From the NCBI GenBank assembly GCA_013368315.1, contig JAACJM010000070.1:62001-126000 (forward strand): a DNA stretch of 64,000 bases. Direction: 5' to 3'. The notes beneath the pieces are model-generated. The model was not told the DNA's origin and made no database searches. It worked only from the letters and a program-made list of their open reading frames with translations. Shown one piece after another: positions 11,170 through 22,381 of this stretch (positions are counted from its first letter, which is position 1; the number at the start of each line of letters is the position of its first letter). Source of the stretch: Tetrapyrgos nigripes (Eukaryota > Basidiomycota > Agaricomycetes > Agaricales > Campanellaceae). Made by a program: the position numbers and the translations under genes.

Positions 11170-12717
11170 ATGGCACCTCTGAAAGCAACTGTCAACTGTG
11201 ATATGGGAGAGGTAAATATTGCCTATTGCTGACTAAATTTTATCTCATTTTACGCAGGGCTTTTCTCTCTACTCTATTGTATGTTGTCAATCAAGTTGCA
11301 ACTGCGTGCAGCTCAGTGATTATCCTCGGGATATAGGCTGACGATGAGGCTCTCATGAAGACTATACATCTTGCAAACATTGCATGTGGCTTTCATGCAT
11401 CGTACGTCTCTCTGATATATATTTCACCTATATTGACGCCAAACGCGTATCTCAACAGCGACTTCTCCATCATGAACCAGACCGTCGAATACGCCAAACA
11501 GAACAACGTCCTTGTCGGCGCGCACCCTTCCCTTCCTGACAGGCAAGGGTTTGGCAGAAGAGAAATGGCTATGACTCCCGTGAGCGTTTTGCAACTTTTG
11601 ATCTACTCAATGATGATCCTTACATCTCAGATAGGAAGAACTCACATCTTGCTTCGTCTACCAAGTCGGCGCCCTCAACGGCTTCCTCACCATGCAGGGT
11701 ATGCCTTTGCACCACATTAAACCTCACGGCGCCGTCTATGGTCAGATGGCTCGTTCTGAAGAGCTAGCTCGTGCAGCTATCAAAGTTTGCAAGTACTTTT
11801 CTACACCCAACAATTCGGTTGCGTTTGTTGGTCTTCCTGGGACCCAGCATGAGAAAGTTGCGAAAGAGGAGGGTGTTAGGTTTATCCCTGGTGAGTGGTG
11901 CTTGGTTGGTTTGGGGTGCTCCCTTAGTTGTTGTGTCGGGCACCCGGGCTGGCTAAACGATGACGTTGACGTTTCCGTTACTCTGGGCGACTGTAGAGTG
12001 GTTCGCAGATTTAGACTATAACCCAGAAGGGAAGCTTCTCATCACCAAGTGTGTCTACATCTTCCCTTGGAGTCGTCATCGTCCAACTCGTCCAACTATG
12101 TCCGACGTTGTCGACGATGCTAAGACTCAATGACGTCGTCATTGTCGTCGCTTTCAAACCATTCTTAGACCTTGACGCTGACATTCTTCAGGATCCATAC
12201 CCCGGTGACCCATGAAGAAGTCGAGAAGCGTGTAAGTCTGTCTATTTTCCTTATCCTCTACCTGTCGTCGTCGTCATTATGTCCCTAACTCATTATCCGG
12301 GTTGTTCCTTTTCTCTTGTTCCGCGACGTTATCTCACCTTACTGACTCGGCTTCTATGTTGACTTAGGTCCGGACCTTACTCGAAACAAGGCGTGTAACC
12401 ACCAACAACGGTACACTTCTCCCACTTGGAGACCATGTCGACGAAGTGACTGTTTGCTGTCATTCTGATACTCCTGTGCGTATGCCACTGTTTGATGCTT
12501 GCTTTTGTTTCTCTCCGAGTCGTCCTCTATCATTCTTGTCTTAGTTTCCTATCTTTTATCTTCTATCATTCTTCTTCCTATCTCTTTTTTTGTTTCGGAG
12601 GCAATCGCAGCTGACCCATTTTCATTTTTCATTTCCAAACAGGGCGCTATCGGTATCGCCAAGTTGGTCAAGTCCTTGGTGGACGAGAGTAATAATGCCG
12701 CGGGATACGTTGTCTAG
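11170..12717 (+). CDS. pxpA-like: LamB/YcsF family protein, 5-oxoprolinase subunit A (PxpA-like)
   Basis: Recognised by the family hallmarks in order across about seven exons. MAPLKATVNCDMGE at the start (ATG 11170) ends in the conserved DxGE. It is followed by LANIACGFHAS (conserved Asn-Ile-Ala-Cys-Gly-x-His), VGAHPSLPDRQGFGRREM, FLTMQGMPLHHIKPHGAVYG and EGVRFIP, then LLETRRVTTNNGTLLPLGDH and ESNNAAGYVV before TAG 12715-12717. In bacteria PxpA works with PxpB and PxpC to hydrolyse 5-oxoproline to glutamate with ATP. The PxpB/PxpC-homologous domains (AHS1/AHS2) are in the next gene, 484 bp downstream on the same strand, which supports a common pathway. An upstream in-frame extension exists but the conserved start of the family begins right after this ATG. 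The total of about 250 aa is normal. Confidence 0.85.
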
Positions 12718-13200
12718 GTCTGGGTCTGCGCCAACAGACCGGGCCATAATCAAGAGGAAGATGAAACAAGAGAAGTGCGAAGGAGAGATTTGGACTGCTT
12801 TTGCTTGGTTATTTCTTTTTGAACGTTAAGCAGGTGTACGATAAGTGTAACGATGTCTGTGCGATAATGTAAGAATGCTTATCTTGAGTTCTAGGCCCAC
12901 TGTCTGTCCTTTCCTCTTACGTCACTCCGAGCTCAGCTGTCCAACCCAATGACAATACAATGCCTATCCCGCCCATTTTCAAATTTACTATGGACATGTC
13001 ATTTGCTCCCTCCGAATCATTTGACCTTTCTGACTTTCCCAGCTCTTATCTCTCTCTTGCGGCCCGTTGCGGGTCTATATACAATCCACTCATGACGCAA
13101 GTCCGAAGAGTCCTCGTTCAGAAGTGATTACTAGGTCAAATCAAACCCAGAGCTAAACTCAAACTCAACCGGCTGCCAGTGAGAAGCTGCACCTGCACCA

Positions 13201-16200
13201 ATGTCATTGTCGTCGCCATCCTCCAAGCACAAACTCCTCATCGCCAACCGAGGCGAAATCGCCGTTCGTATCCTTCGTACCGCCATATCTTTCAGCCAAA
13301 CTCCCGAAAGACCCAATACCATATCCACTGTCGCAGTCTACACCCCCACCGACGCACTCTCTCCCCATGTCTCACTCGCAAACGAAGCTGTCTCGTTATC
13401 CCGAGCAGTAGATCAACTAGGCCCAGGTCAATCCGAGGGAAATGCCTATCTCAACGCCAAGGCTATCTTAGAGATTTGTAAAGAACATGGAGTGACAATG
13501 GTCCACCCAGGATACGGTTTCTTATCCGAGAACGCCGAGTTTGCCAAAATGATTGGGGAGGAGGGGATTATTTGGCTAGGACCGAAGCATGATGTTATCA
13601 GGGATATGGGGATTAAGCATGAAGCTAGGAGGATTGCGCTTAGGGCTGGGATTCCTGTTGTTCCCGGGTCGGAGGAGTGTGTAGATAGTGTGGAGAGAGC
13701 GGTGGAGGTGGCGAAACGAGTGGGGTTTCCGATGATTTTGAAGGCGACAGCTGGGGGTGGAGGGATGGGAATGGTGGTTTGTGAGAATGAGGAAGAATTG
13801 GAGGCGAAGTTGGGGAACACGATTGAGCGTGCCAAGGTGGGTTCTTTAAGTAGTGGTTTGAAGCAGGTTTTGACGAATGTATTGTCGGTTAAAGACACTA
13901 TTTGGCGACGGGAGAGTCTTTCTGGAGAGGTATTTCTCTGCTGCGAGACATATCGAGGTTCAGGTATGTTCTTCCTCCCAGCTTCTCCCAATACGCGTCC
14001 ATGAGCTGAAACCTTAATAGGTATTTGGAGACGGCCAGGGAAAGGTCATCCATTTCGGCGAGAGGGAGTGCAGCGTTCAACGAAGACATCAGAAAGTACT
14101 CGAAGAATCGCCGAGTCCATTCTGTCTGGCGAATCCTGGTCTGTTTATGAAAAAAATTTGGTAGTGGGCGGCTGTATAGCTTACTTCAGGCTTTCTTTTC
14201 TATAGGTTTGAGAGACAAGATCTGTGAGGCTGCCGTGCGCCTTTGCGAATCAATCAAGTATGGGTCTGCAGGTATGGTTTCGTGATGTTGTTATTGAGAT
14301 TTGTCTTTTTAATCAGTGTTTGTTGGACTACACAGGAACTGTCGAATTCATCGTGGACGAGAAAAACTGCCCAATTCTTTTTCTTGGAGATGAATACTCG
14401 TATACAAGTACGTTTCATGTCTACCGCTATAAAACCTTTTTCATAATTTCCACTACTACTTTCCAGGTCGAGCATCCAGTCACAGAGGCAGTCCATCTAA
14501 ATCTTGACTTGGTCAGGATGATGATAGAACATGGTATAGCCGAACGTGCCGGTCGAACTGTAAAGCTACCCCTGCAGCCCTCATTCGATGATCCCAACAG
14601 TCTCCACGCCATCGAGGTCCGAATCTATTCAGAAAACCCATTTGAGAACTTCAACCCAAGTCCTGGAGTTCTGCAGCACGTCGAACTGGATATTGAAAAA
14701 GATGCACCGTGGTTGAGGATTGATAGTTGGGTACGTCTCGCACTCGTTAACAGCTTGAACTACTCTGACTGGCTCTGAGGTAGATATCCACTGGCACGAC
14801 CATTACTCCCTTCTATGACCCCTTGTTGTGTAAAGTGATTGTGAGCGATACGAGCCGAGAAGCCGTACTCGGTAAGCTCGAGAAAGTCCTCGAGAAAGTC
14901 AAAATTCAAGGCCCTCCAAACAATGTCGAGTTCCTACTTTCTCTTGTGCGAAATGAAGTCTTCAGAGATGGCAAAGCGAACACAAAGTTCCTGGATTCGT
15001 TCAAGTTCGTTCCACAGTAAGCAGAAAGAACGCTTTTCTTTGATGAGCAAGATCCTGAAATGATGTTGCATAGGTCGTTTACCGTGGTATCTGGTGGTTT
15101 GGAGTCGACTGTCCAGGATTATCCTGGTCGTTCGGTTGGGCTTGGTATTCCTCCGAGTGGACCTATGGATTCACTAGCATTTAGAGCCGCGAATATCTTG
15201 GTTGGTAACCCTCACACCACCGAAGGCATCGAGATCATCGTAGTTCCAAATGTCGATTTCGAGGCAGTATTCCACACAACCTCGGTGGTAGCGGTGACTG
15301 GGAGAGAATTAGAGGTGAAGATTGATGATAAGGTTGTCGACACCTGGACTCATCTCGTCGTACCCTCCGGTGGTAGACTTCTCATCCGGGCGCCACAGTC
15401 AGGAACATCTGGTCTTCGGAACTATCTTGCCGTACGAGGTGGTTTTCCTAGTATTCCCAAGTATCTCGGATCAAAATCTACGTCGATGGGACTTGGAGGG
15501 TATCAGGTGAGAACAAAAGTCAATTTGCTAGTTTACTTGTTATCGATAAGTGAAATCAGGGAAGGTCGTTACTCAGGGGAGACGAAATCGCTTTGGGAGA
15601 TTCCCAGCCTATCGGTGCCGAAGAAAAAGAACATTGGAGGGTTCCTCAAGAATTGGTCCCTGACTATCCGGCAGAATGGGTCGTTCATGTTCTTGATGGG
15701 CCGCAAGACGACAAAGAATACCTATCCCCTGAAGGCAATGCAGAGTTTTACGGTACCGCCTGGAAAGTCAGTGCTTCAAGTAATCGTATGGGAATTCGTC
15801 TGGAAGGGCTAGATAGTATCAAATGGGCGCGGAAGAATGGTGGTGAGGGGGGGAGTCATCCCAGCAATATCCTCGACAATGGTTATGTGGTGAGTTTTTA
15901 TGTCGAGCGTTATTGGCTACATATCAACATTACTCTTGTGATTCAGCTCGGCGCTCTCAATATCAACGGCGACACGCCAGTCATCCTGACGAATGAAGGT
16001 CCTGATATGGGAGGTTATATATGTTTTTGCACAGTAGCCGTGGGAGACAGGTAAGTTTTTCTACACCCTATTCAATAACTTCGAAGTTCTGAAGCTGTCA
16101 CTACAAGATGGAAGCTAGGACAGTTGAGTCCAGGTCAATACGTTAGATTCAAACGGATTTCTTGGCATCAGTCGAGGAGGTTGAGTGAGAATTGCGACGA

Positions 16201-18146
16201 ATGGCTCTCGCAAGTCGTCCGGAGCGCGAAGAACCAGGAACGAGGCGCAGAATCGAGTGTGGCGAAGTTATCGAGAGTAGAGTTAGATGAAACACCTCAG
16301 GATCCAAGGCTTCTGGAAATCTCGCAAGGAGCAGGAAGTGGCCGACCACGAGCGGTCTTTCGTCAGGTATTTTTGCCTATCTGTTCCTTTGCCTTTCTGA
16401 CTCTTTTCAATAGGCTGGTGATGGGGCGATTCTCGTGGAGTATGGGCCTATGACTTTAGATTTTAACCTGCGGGCCCGTATTCACGCTTTGGAGACATTG
16501 ATCAAAAGCAAGAACATAACGGGTATCGGTACCTTCTGCCCGTGTATTCGTTCTACCGTGGTATGGATTATCATAGCTTCTCATGGCAAATAGACTCCGC
16601 GCTCACCCTATTCTCTCAGTGTCACTTTGATCCGTTAGTCGTGTCCCAACAGGGAGTACTCAGGGCGCTGATGGAGGCAGACAATGAACTTCCTCACCAA
16701 ATGACGGATATGGAATTCCCAGGTCGTCGAATCACCTTCCCAATCGTTCTGAACGACAAATGGAGTCGCGACGCTATTTTCAGATACATGAAGAGTACTC
16801 GCAGTGAAGCTTCTTATTTACCAAGCAACGTGGAGTATCTCGCCAAAAATAACGGGTTGGAGGACGCAAATGAAGCCCTAGCGAAACTCGTCGGATCCGA
16901 TTGGGTTCGTATGCTTGCCTTTCCGTGTAGTTACCGAGCGCTCACAAACTTCTCTAGTTTGTGTTTGGGGTCGGGTTTTATTTAGCGTGTCCATTCTTAG
17001 TTCCTGTGAGTAGCCCTCCGTTGCTGTTTAATGATTTTCTCGTCGTTTACAATGCCCTTATGTCCAGGTGGACCCACGATGTAGGCTGGTGGGTCAGAAA
17101 ATGAATCCTTCTCGGACTTACACACCTCGAGTGAGTGCCTTTCGGCCTCAAAATGGAGCTTTGCAACTTTGTTTATTGATGAATTCGTGATAGGGTGCAA
17201 TTGGGATTGCCGGCGTCGTTGCTGCGATCTATCCAGTGGAGTCTCCAGGAGGTTACATGCTTTATGGCCGAACTCTACCAGCCTGGCAGACTTGGGGACG
17301 AGGCAAAGACTTCACAAAGGACCAGCCTTGGTTGCTTCAGCCTTTTGATCAGGTAAGCGACTCATATTTTTATCTTCTGGTCCGCGCAAGAAAACCCACG
17401 TGCGTGAGATCTAGGTGCACTTTGAGCCCATCAACGAAGAGGCATATGTTGAGGTAGATCCTTCTATTCTCAAGACGTTCTCGTCTAATTTTTCACTCTA
17501 TTCAGCTCGAACAAGCTTTTGACGCAGGACGTCATACTTTCCCGGTGTGTTTTCTCGACTTTGTATTTCGATTCTCACCTACTGAATCGGTTATTTTCCT
17601 CGTGGATAGACAGAGTCTGTGACTTTTTCCATGAAGGAATATACTTCGTTTGTGGAATCAATTCGAGAACAAGTCGCTACTTTCAAGAAAGTCCAAGCGG
17701 ACGCAGTGGCCATTGAGGAACGCAGGTACGTAGCATCCTACTGGGATGAAAATAGTACTCTGAAGCATTTTTGTCTCCGAATAGGGAAGAAGAGTTGCTT
17801 AAGAAGTGGCTTTCTGGGAAGCGAACCTCTGGGAATCAAAAGGAAGTAGACGAAGTAACAGGTGAGGCTTATTTGGCGTTTTGTTCGCGCTTCCTCAGGT
17901 TTCGTGTACAGCTGGGTCGACACCGGTTCTCTCACCGCTAATGGCGTCGGTTTGGAAGATCCCTGCATCGAAAGAACGCGTCATCAAGACCGCTGATGAG
18001 ATTCTGGTAGTCCTAGAGGCCATGAAGACAGAGATCCAGTAAGGGCTGGGGAAAGCAATGTGGGAAGAAGTGTCGTTGCGTACGGTAAGGGAATTGCAGA
18101 AGGTGCTTTGGTCAATCCAGGGGACACTCTGCTGCTCTTACACTGA
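13201..18146 (+). CDS. Urea-carboxylase-like biotin enzyme: biotin carboxylase, AHS2, AHS1 and biotinyl domains
   Basis: About 1,250 aa in some 18 exons. The biotin carboxylase part starts at the ATG 13201: [33 protein letters not shown], the Gly-rich [31 protein letters not shown] and [23 protein letters not shown]2 (PxpC-like) starts near 15070: [34 protein letters not shown]1 (PxpB-like) covers about 16400-17450: [31 protein letters not shown] and LLQPFDQ. The biotinyl domain is at 17890-18146: [15 protein letters not shown] and [10 protein letters not shown], with the biotin lysine codon at 18025-18027. There is no amidase domain, so it is not a full Dur1,2 urea amidolyase. Two apparent single-base lesions exist: an extra A in the run 14362-14366 just before the [11 protein letters not shown] motif, and a missing base at 18039-18040 that makes a TAA (18040-18042) right after EAMKTEIQ although [20 protein letters not shown] follows in another frame up to TGA 18144-18146. 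Either this is a very young pseudogene or the consensus is wrong. Confidence 0.85.
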
Positions 18147-19035
18147 CGAGGGAATCTAAGTATGCCGCGTGAAGGTCGTGTCTTTTGGGTTTAGATTTCT
18201 ATTGCACCAAACTGATGAGGAATGCATCAATAGTTCGTGCGAAAGCATTGAAATGGTCTTTCGATGATGAGACAGTCTAAAATTGTGTTTGTGGCGAGAA
18301 ATCACTTCCCTAGTATTGGCCAATAGTTAATTGGCTGACACTTGCAGGCACCGCATCCAAACCGGATAATTTCCACTTGCATTGAAGTTTTCTTCACTTT
18401 GTGGCTTCAACTTAGAGAATAGAGGGCTATGCTTTGCCAAATAAACGAGAAGGATGGAATCGACATTGCGACAACTTTTGTCAAATTTCTGCATGCTTAC
18501 ATAAACAAACACACACTCTTACTCTCACGTCTCTGCAGTTCGAACCAAATCCATGGGAAGGACTGAACTGAAACAGTTCGTCTTGACAGTCATTCTGTAG
18601 AATCCCCTCGGTGTATACACTGGCTAGTCACACACGCCTATGAAAATACCGCAAAGTTGTAGGGCACAGGAAGCTCTGGGATATGGGTGCTGTCTACTGT
18701 AGCCCGAGTAATGGTCATTAAGGTGCTTTTGAAGCTTTGAAGCTTGGAGCAGAGGGAGCAGGTGTGAAACCATCATCATGTAACTCTGAACCGGCTCTGA
18801 TTAGATTTGACTGAATGCGCTAATTGTAGAGGCAAAGCTGTAACTAGGCTCCCCACACGCACTCTTCGCACGACGCGGCCAGTATTTCAACGTCACTGCA
18901 CTTGCTAATGTGTGAGACGGTCTGTGAGAGCTGTGGAGCCATGTTTTGATCTCACGTTCACGAAATGCATGCCAGTAATTGGTGCCTTGGACGAAAGCAG
19001 TGGAAACAGTGGACTGTCCGCCAATTTGCCTCAGG
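18147..19035. other. Intergenic upstream of lac1; paralogous to the region upstream of lac2
   Basis: Bases 18180-18330 match 21478-21590 (TTTTGGGTTTAGATTTCTATT and its close variant, GAGGAAT, TTCGTGCGAAAG, AAATCACTTCC.TAGTATTGG). Bases 18815-19035 match 22085-22314 (GCGCTAATTGT, TTTCAACG, CTCACGTTCACGAAAT, GGACAAGCTCAGTGG-like). It holds the lac1 promoter; no gene is seen. Confidence 0.55.
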
Positions 19036-19043
19036 TTTAAAAA
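19036..19043 (+). promoter_or_regulatory. TATA-like element of lac1
   Basis: TTTAAAAA lies 49 bp upstream of the lac1 ATG and is followed by GGACGGGAAGTGGGTGTT. The same pair is conserved upstream of lac2 (22315), which supports a core-promoter role. Confidence 0.5.
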
Positions 19044-19091
19044 GGACGGGAAGTGGGTGTTGGTCTCCAGGTCACTCTCCCCATTCCGACC

Positions 19092-21173
19092 ATGCTTTCT
19101 CTTCTTCTGGCTCTCGGGCTTGTAGGCTCCGCCTTGGCTGAACACCATGTCATTCCTCTTTCCATCACCACCGGAACAATTGCTCCTGATGGTTTTGAAA
19201 GACGGTGAGCATATACGCTACGCTGGCTCAAGAATTGGTACTAACTGTTCACCTTAACAGTGCTATTCTCCCCAACGGCACATTCCCCGGTCCCACTTTC
19301 AAGGTTAACAAGTCCGACACCGTTGACATTGTGATGTCAAACGACCTCCATGATCCAGACATGCGTCAGAGTACCTCCATTGTAAGTTTGGTCATTCTTA
19401 AAGGCAGGACAATCTCAAACTGTCTGCAGCACTGGCACGGTTTCTTCCAAGCCCGTACTTCATACGCCGACGGTCCTTCCTTCGTTAACCAGGTGTGTTT
19501 TCTAAACATAGCAATGAGAAGCTGTCTTGACGTATTCGGTTTACAGTGTCCTATTCCTCCTGGCAACGTATTCCACTATGCCTTCGACACTGCTGGGCAA
19601 ACTGGTAACTACTGGTACCACTCTCATTTGTCTACGCAATACTGCGATGGTCTCCGTGGAGCATTCGTCGTCTATGGTCTGCTGTTGTCTCCTCTTCCTC
19701 TGCTCAAGCAGCGACTGAATCTGTCCCTACAGACCCCGATGACCCATTGAAAGACCTCTACGACGTCGACGACGACTCGACCATCATTACTCTCGCTGAC
19801 TGGTACCACGACTTCGCTCCTGATGCCCAGGACAGATTCTTCCAAACCGGAACTGTCCCTATTCCTGACTCTGGTCTCATCAACGGTAAGGGACGATTCA
19901 TTGGTGGTGTAAGTGTTCTGCTCTTTTCGGACTGTTGGAAGAATGGCTCAACTTCCTACCGTAGCCTGAGGTCCCATTCGCTGTCATCAACGTCAAGCAA
20001 GGACTACGATACAGGTTACGTCTCTTCTCCATCGCTTGTCGCCCCTTCCACACCTTCTCTGTCGACAACCACAACATCACCGTCATGGAACTCGATGGTG
20101 TCGAGCACGACCCCGTTACTGTCGACAATGTAGATATCTTTGCGGGTAGGACGTCGTCTCGTCAGACTTTTGGATAATGTACTGAGATCTGCCAATAGCT
20201 CAACGTGTTTCTGTCATTCTCCACGCCGATCAGCCAGTCGACAACTACTGGATCCGTGCCCCGCCAACTGGTGGTGCTGCTGCAGGCACTGCCAACGGTA
20301 ACCCCAACTGTACGCTGTTCGAATTCTTTCTTTGTTGGGCTTCTGAACTAACATCATAGCTAGTCAACCCCAACTTGACTCTCGCCATCTTGCGATACGA
20401 TGGTGCTCCTGAGGAGGAACCGACCACCAACAACACTGGTGCCGCTGGTGTCAAACTCAACGACGGTGACATGCATCCCATCGCCTCTGAAGGCCCAGGC
20501 AAGCTTGGCAGTGCACCTGCTGACGTCGCCTTCAACCTCGTCATCTCACAACCCAACCTACCCTTCTTCGACATCAACAACATTTCCTACATCTCCCCCA
20601 CCGTTCCCGTATTGTTGCAAATCCTCTCCGGTGCTGCCAAACCTCAAGATGTGCTTCCTTCCGAGCAAATCTTTTGGATACCACCCAATGCCACCATTGA
20701 GATTTCCATCCCTGGAACTGGTGCTCATCCTTTCCATCTTCACGGCCACAACTTCGACGTCATCAAGGTTGCCAACTCTAATGTTACGAACTTTGTGAAC
20801 CCACCGAGACGTGATGTCACTCCAGGTGAGTACTTTCCAAAAATACTATGGGAATGACATCTGCTAATCTCGTCAACTCTACCTACTATCTAGTCAACGG
20901 AGGAAACACCACCTTCCGTTTCAAGAGTGACAACCCTGGAGCTTGGTTCTTGCACTGGTGAGTTTTTACGGTAATTAATACGCCTCAAACACCCATCTCA
21001 TCGTCACTTTCCCCTCTAGTCACATTGATTGGCATTTGGAAGCTGGTTTGGCCATCGTCTTGGTGAAACTCCCGCTGAGAACATCGAGGGACCTCATGCT
21101 CAGATCACTCCTGACGACTGGCTCGCCCTCTGCCCCGAGTACGACGATCTCGACCCCGACCAGCAATAAGTGA
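19092..21173 (+). CDS. lac1: Laccase (multicopper oxidase), copy 1
   Basis: A secreted phenol oxidase that reduces O2 to water at a four-copper centre; typical roles are lignin or humus attack, pigmentation and detoxification. The ATG at 19092 gives a signal peptide ([16 protein letters not shown]). All four copper signatures are present: [49 protein letters not shown] and [16 protein letters not shown]. Ten or more short introns interrupt it, with positions shared with lac2. The residue ten after the T1 Cys is Leu, as in medium-potential laccases. Compared with lac2 there is one T fewer at 21059-21061 (GTCTTGG against GTCTTTGG), so the last 40 or so codons read in another frame and stop at TGA 21171-21173 instead of TAA 21167-21169. 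The shift lies after all copper ligands, so it could be tolerated or be a consensus error. Confidence 0.92.
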
Positions 21174-22314
21174 AGACTTTGGATGAGAATGAATGGCCAT
21201 GGTCCGTAGTGGGCGGGTAGATGTGTTTTTGGGCCCATGAAGACTTTTCCAGTGTACGAACACGCTGCAAACATCACATTATATTTATATGCATCATTAT
21301 AGCCAACTGTCTTGTCGGAATTTGGGAATACCATCTTTCCTTTTCATTTACATTGCGTGCTTTCTGGTTGGGTGCCGCTCCAAATTAAGGTTATCTTACA
21401 GGCCATGAAGACGGGATCTCAGTGGTGCGATGTGGGAAGAAGTGAATGCCAAATGGCATCCATGCGACAATTCTCTGCTCTTTTGGGCTTAGACTTTCTA
21501 TTGTGCCGAAACTGACGAGGAATCTATCAAAGTTTCGTGCGAAAGGTGTCGATAAATCTAGAAATCACTTCCATAGTATTGGTAGACAAGGCTTCCAAGC
21601 AACTTGTAGCACGTTGATCACGTCCAGACTCCACTGAGCGTTGGTCTCTGTCACCGTTTTGTTTTCAGGAGGGTAGCCAGCGCAATTTGGCAAGTTCCTT
21701 TTACCTTACATGGCGAAGAGAGGGTGGAGCGGAGGTGTCAGGACATAGGATTCGCAACTTACGTAAAGAAAGACTCTTTTCTTTCAATTCTTCACTCTCA
21801 CGTCTCTACACAACTCGCTGGAAGAAGTCAACCGAAACTGTTCCTGTTGACAGCAATTCTTGTATCTTCTTGGTGTATACACGGTCTCACCCATCCTGGT
21901 TGCCGCACATGGGTAGCAGTTCAGGTTTCGGAATACGCGTGCTCACTGAATGATGTCCTTCGGACCTATAGTAGCCTGCTGAATGGTCTTTGAAATGCTT
22001 CTGACGGCTGGGGAAAGCAGACTAGGTGAGATACCGCTATCATCATGAAGTTGTGAATTGCCTCTGATTACTGATCAGGACCTGAAAGCGCTAATTGTGC
22101 GGCCTCCTCCTTACTTCACGCGATTTCGCATTGCAGTCTTTCAACGCCAATGCATTTGCTACTGTACATGTGGGAGAAGCAATAGTGCATTGAGATCCTT
22201 CGACTCCTTTCTCTAATCTCACGTTCACGAAATACTTGGAAGTCATTGGTACCCTGGACAAGCTCAGTGGAAAACCGACCATCGTCTATTCGCTATTTTG
22301 CCTCAGGTCTCAGG
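21174..22314. other. Intergenic lac1-lac2 with duplicated 5' flank
   Basis: This region is a decayed copy of the stretch upstream of lac1. Besides the promoter homology it contains, at 21400-21445, a remnant of the 3' end of the upstream biotin-enzyme gene (see separate entry). No functional gene was found; open frames here are short and unconserved. Confidence 0.55.
21400..21445 (+). pseudogene. Relic of the biotinyl-domain 3' end, copied with the laccase unit
   Basis: AGGCCATGAAGACGGGATCT at 21400 corresponds to AGGCCATGAAGACAGAGATC at 18017-18036, which encodes the biotin-attachment motif EAMKTEI. The flanking GATGTGGGAAGAAGTG also matches CAATGTGGGAAGAAGTG at 18056-18072. Order and spacing to the next shared block (18180 and 21478) are preserved, so this is a collinear leftover of a tandem duplication that began within the biotin-enzyme gene. 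Confidence 0.7.
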
Positions 22315-22321
22315 TTTAAAA
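22315..22321 (+). promoter_or_regulatory. TATA-like element of lac2
   Basis: TTTAAAA lies about 60 bp upstream of the lac2 ATG, preceded by GCCTCAGGTCTCAGG and followed by GGGACGGGAAGTGGGCGTT, as in lac1. Confidence 0.5.
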
Positions 22322-22381
22322 GGGACGGGAAGTGGGCGTTAGTCTGTACTGTAGGGTCACTCTCCTTCTCCTTCTCCGACT

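Noticed and set aside
13201..18146. Dur1,2 urea amidolyase
   Set aside because: The N-terminal allophanate hydrolase (amidase signature) is absent; the protein starts with the biotin carboxylase domain.
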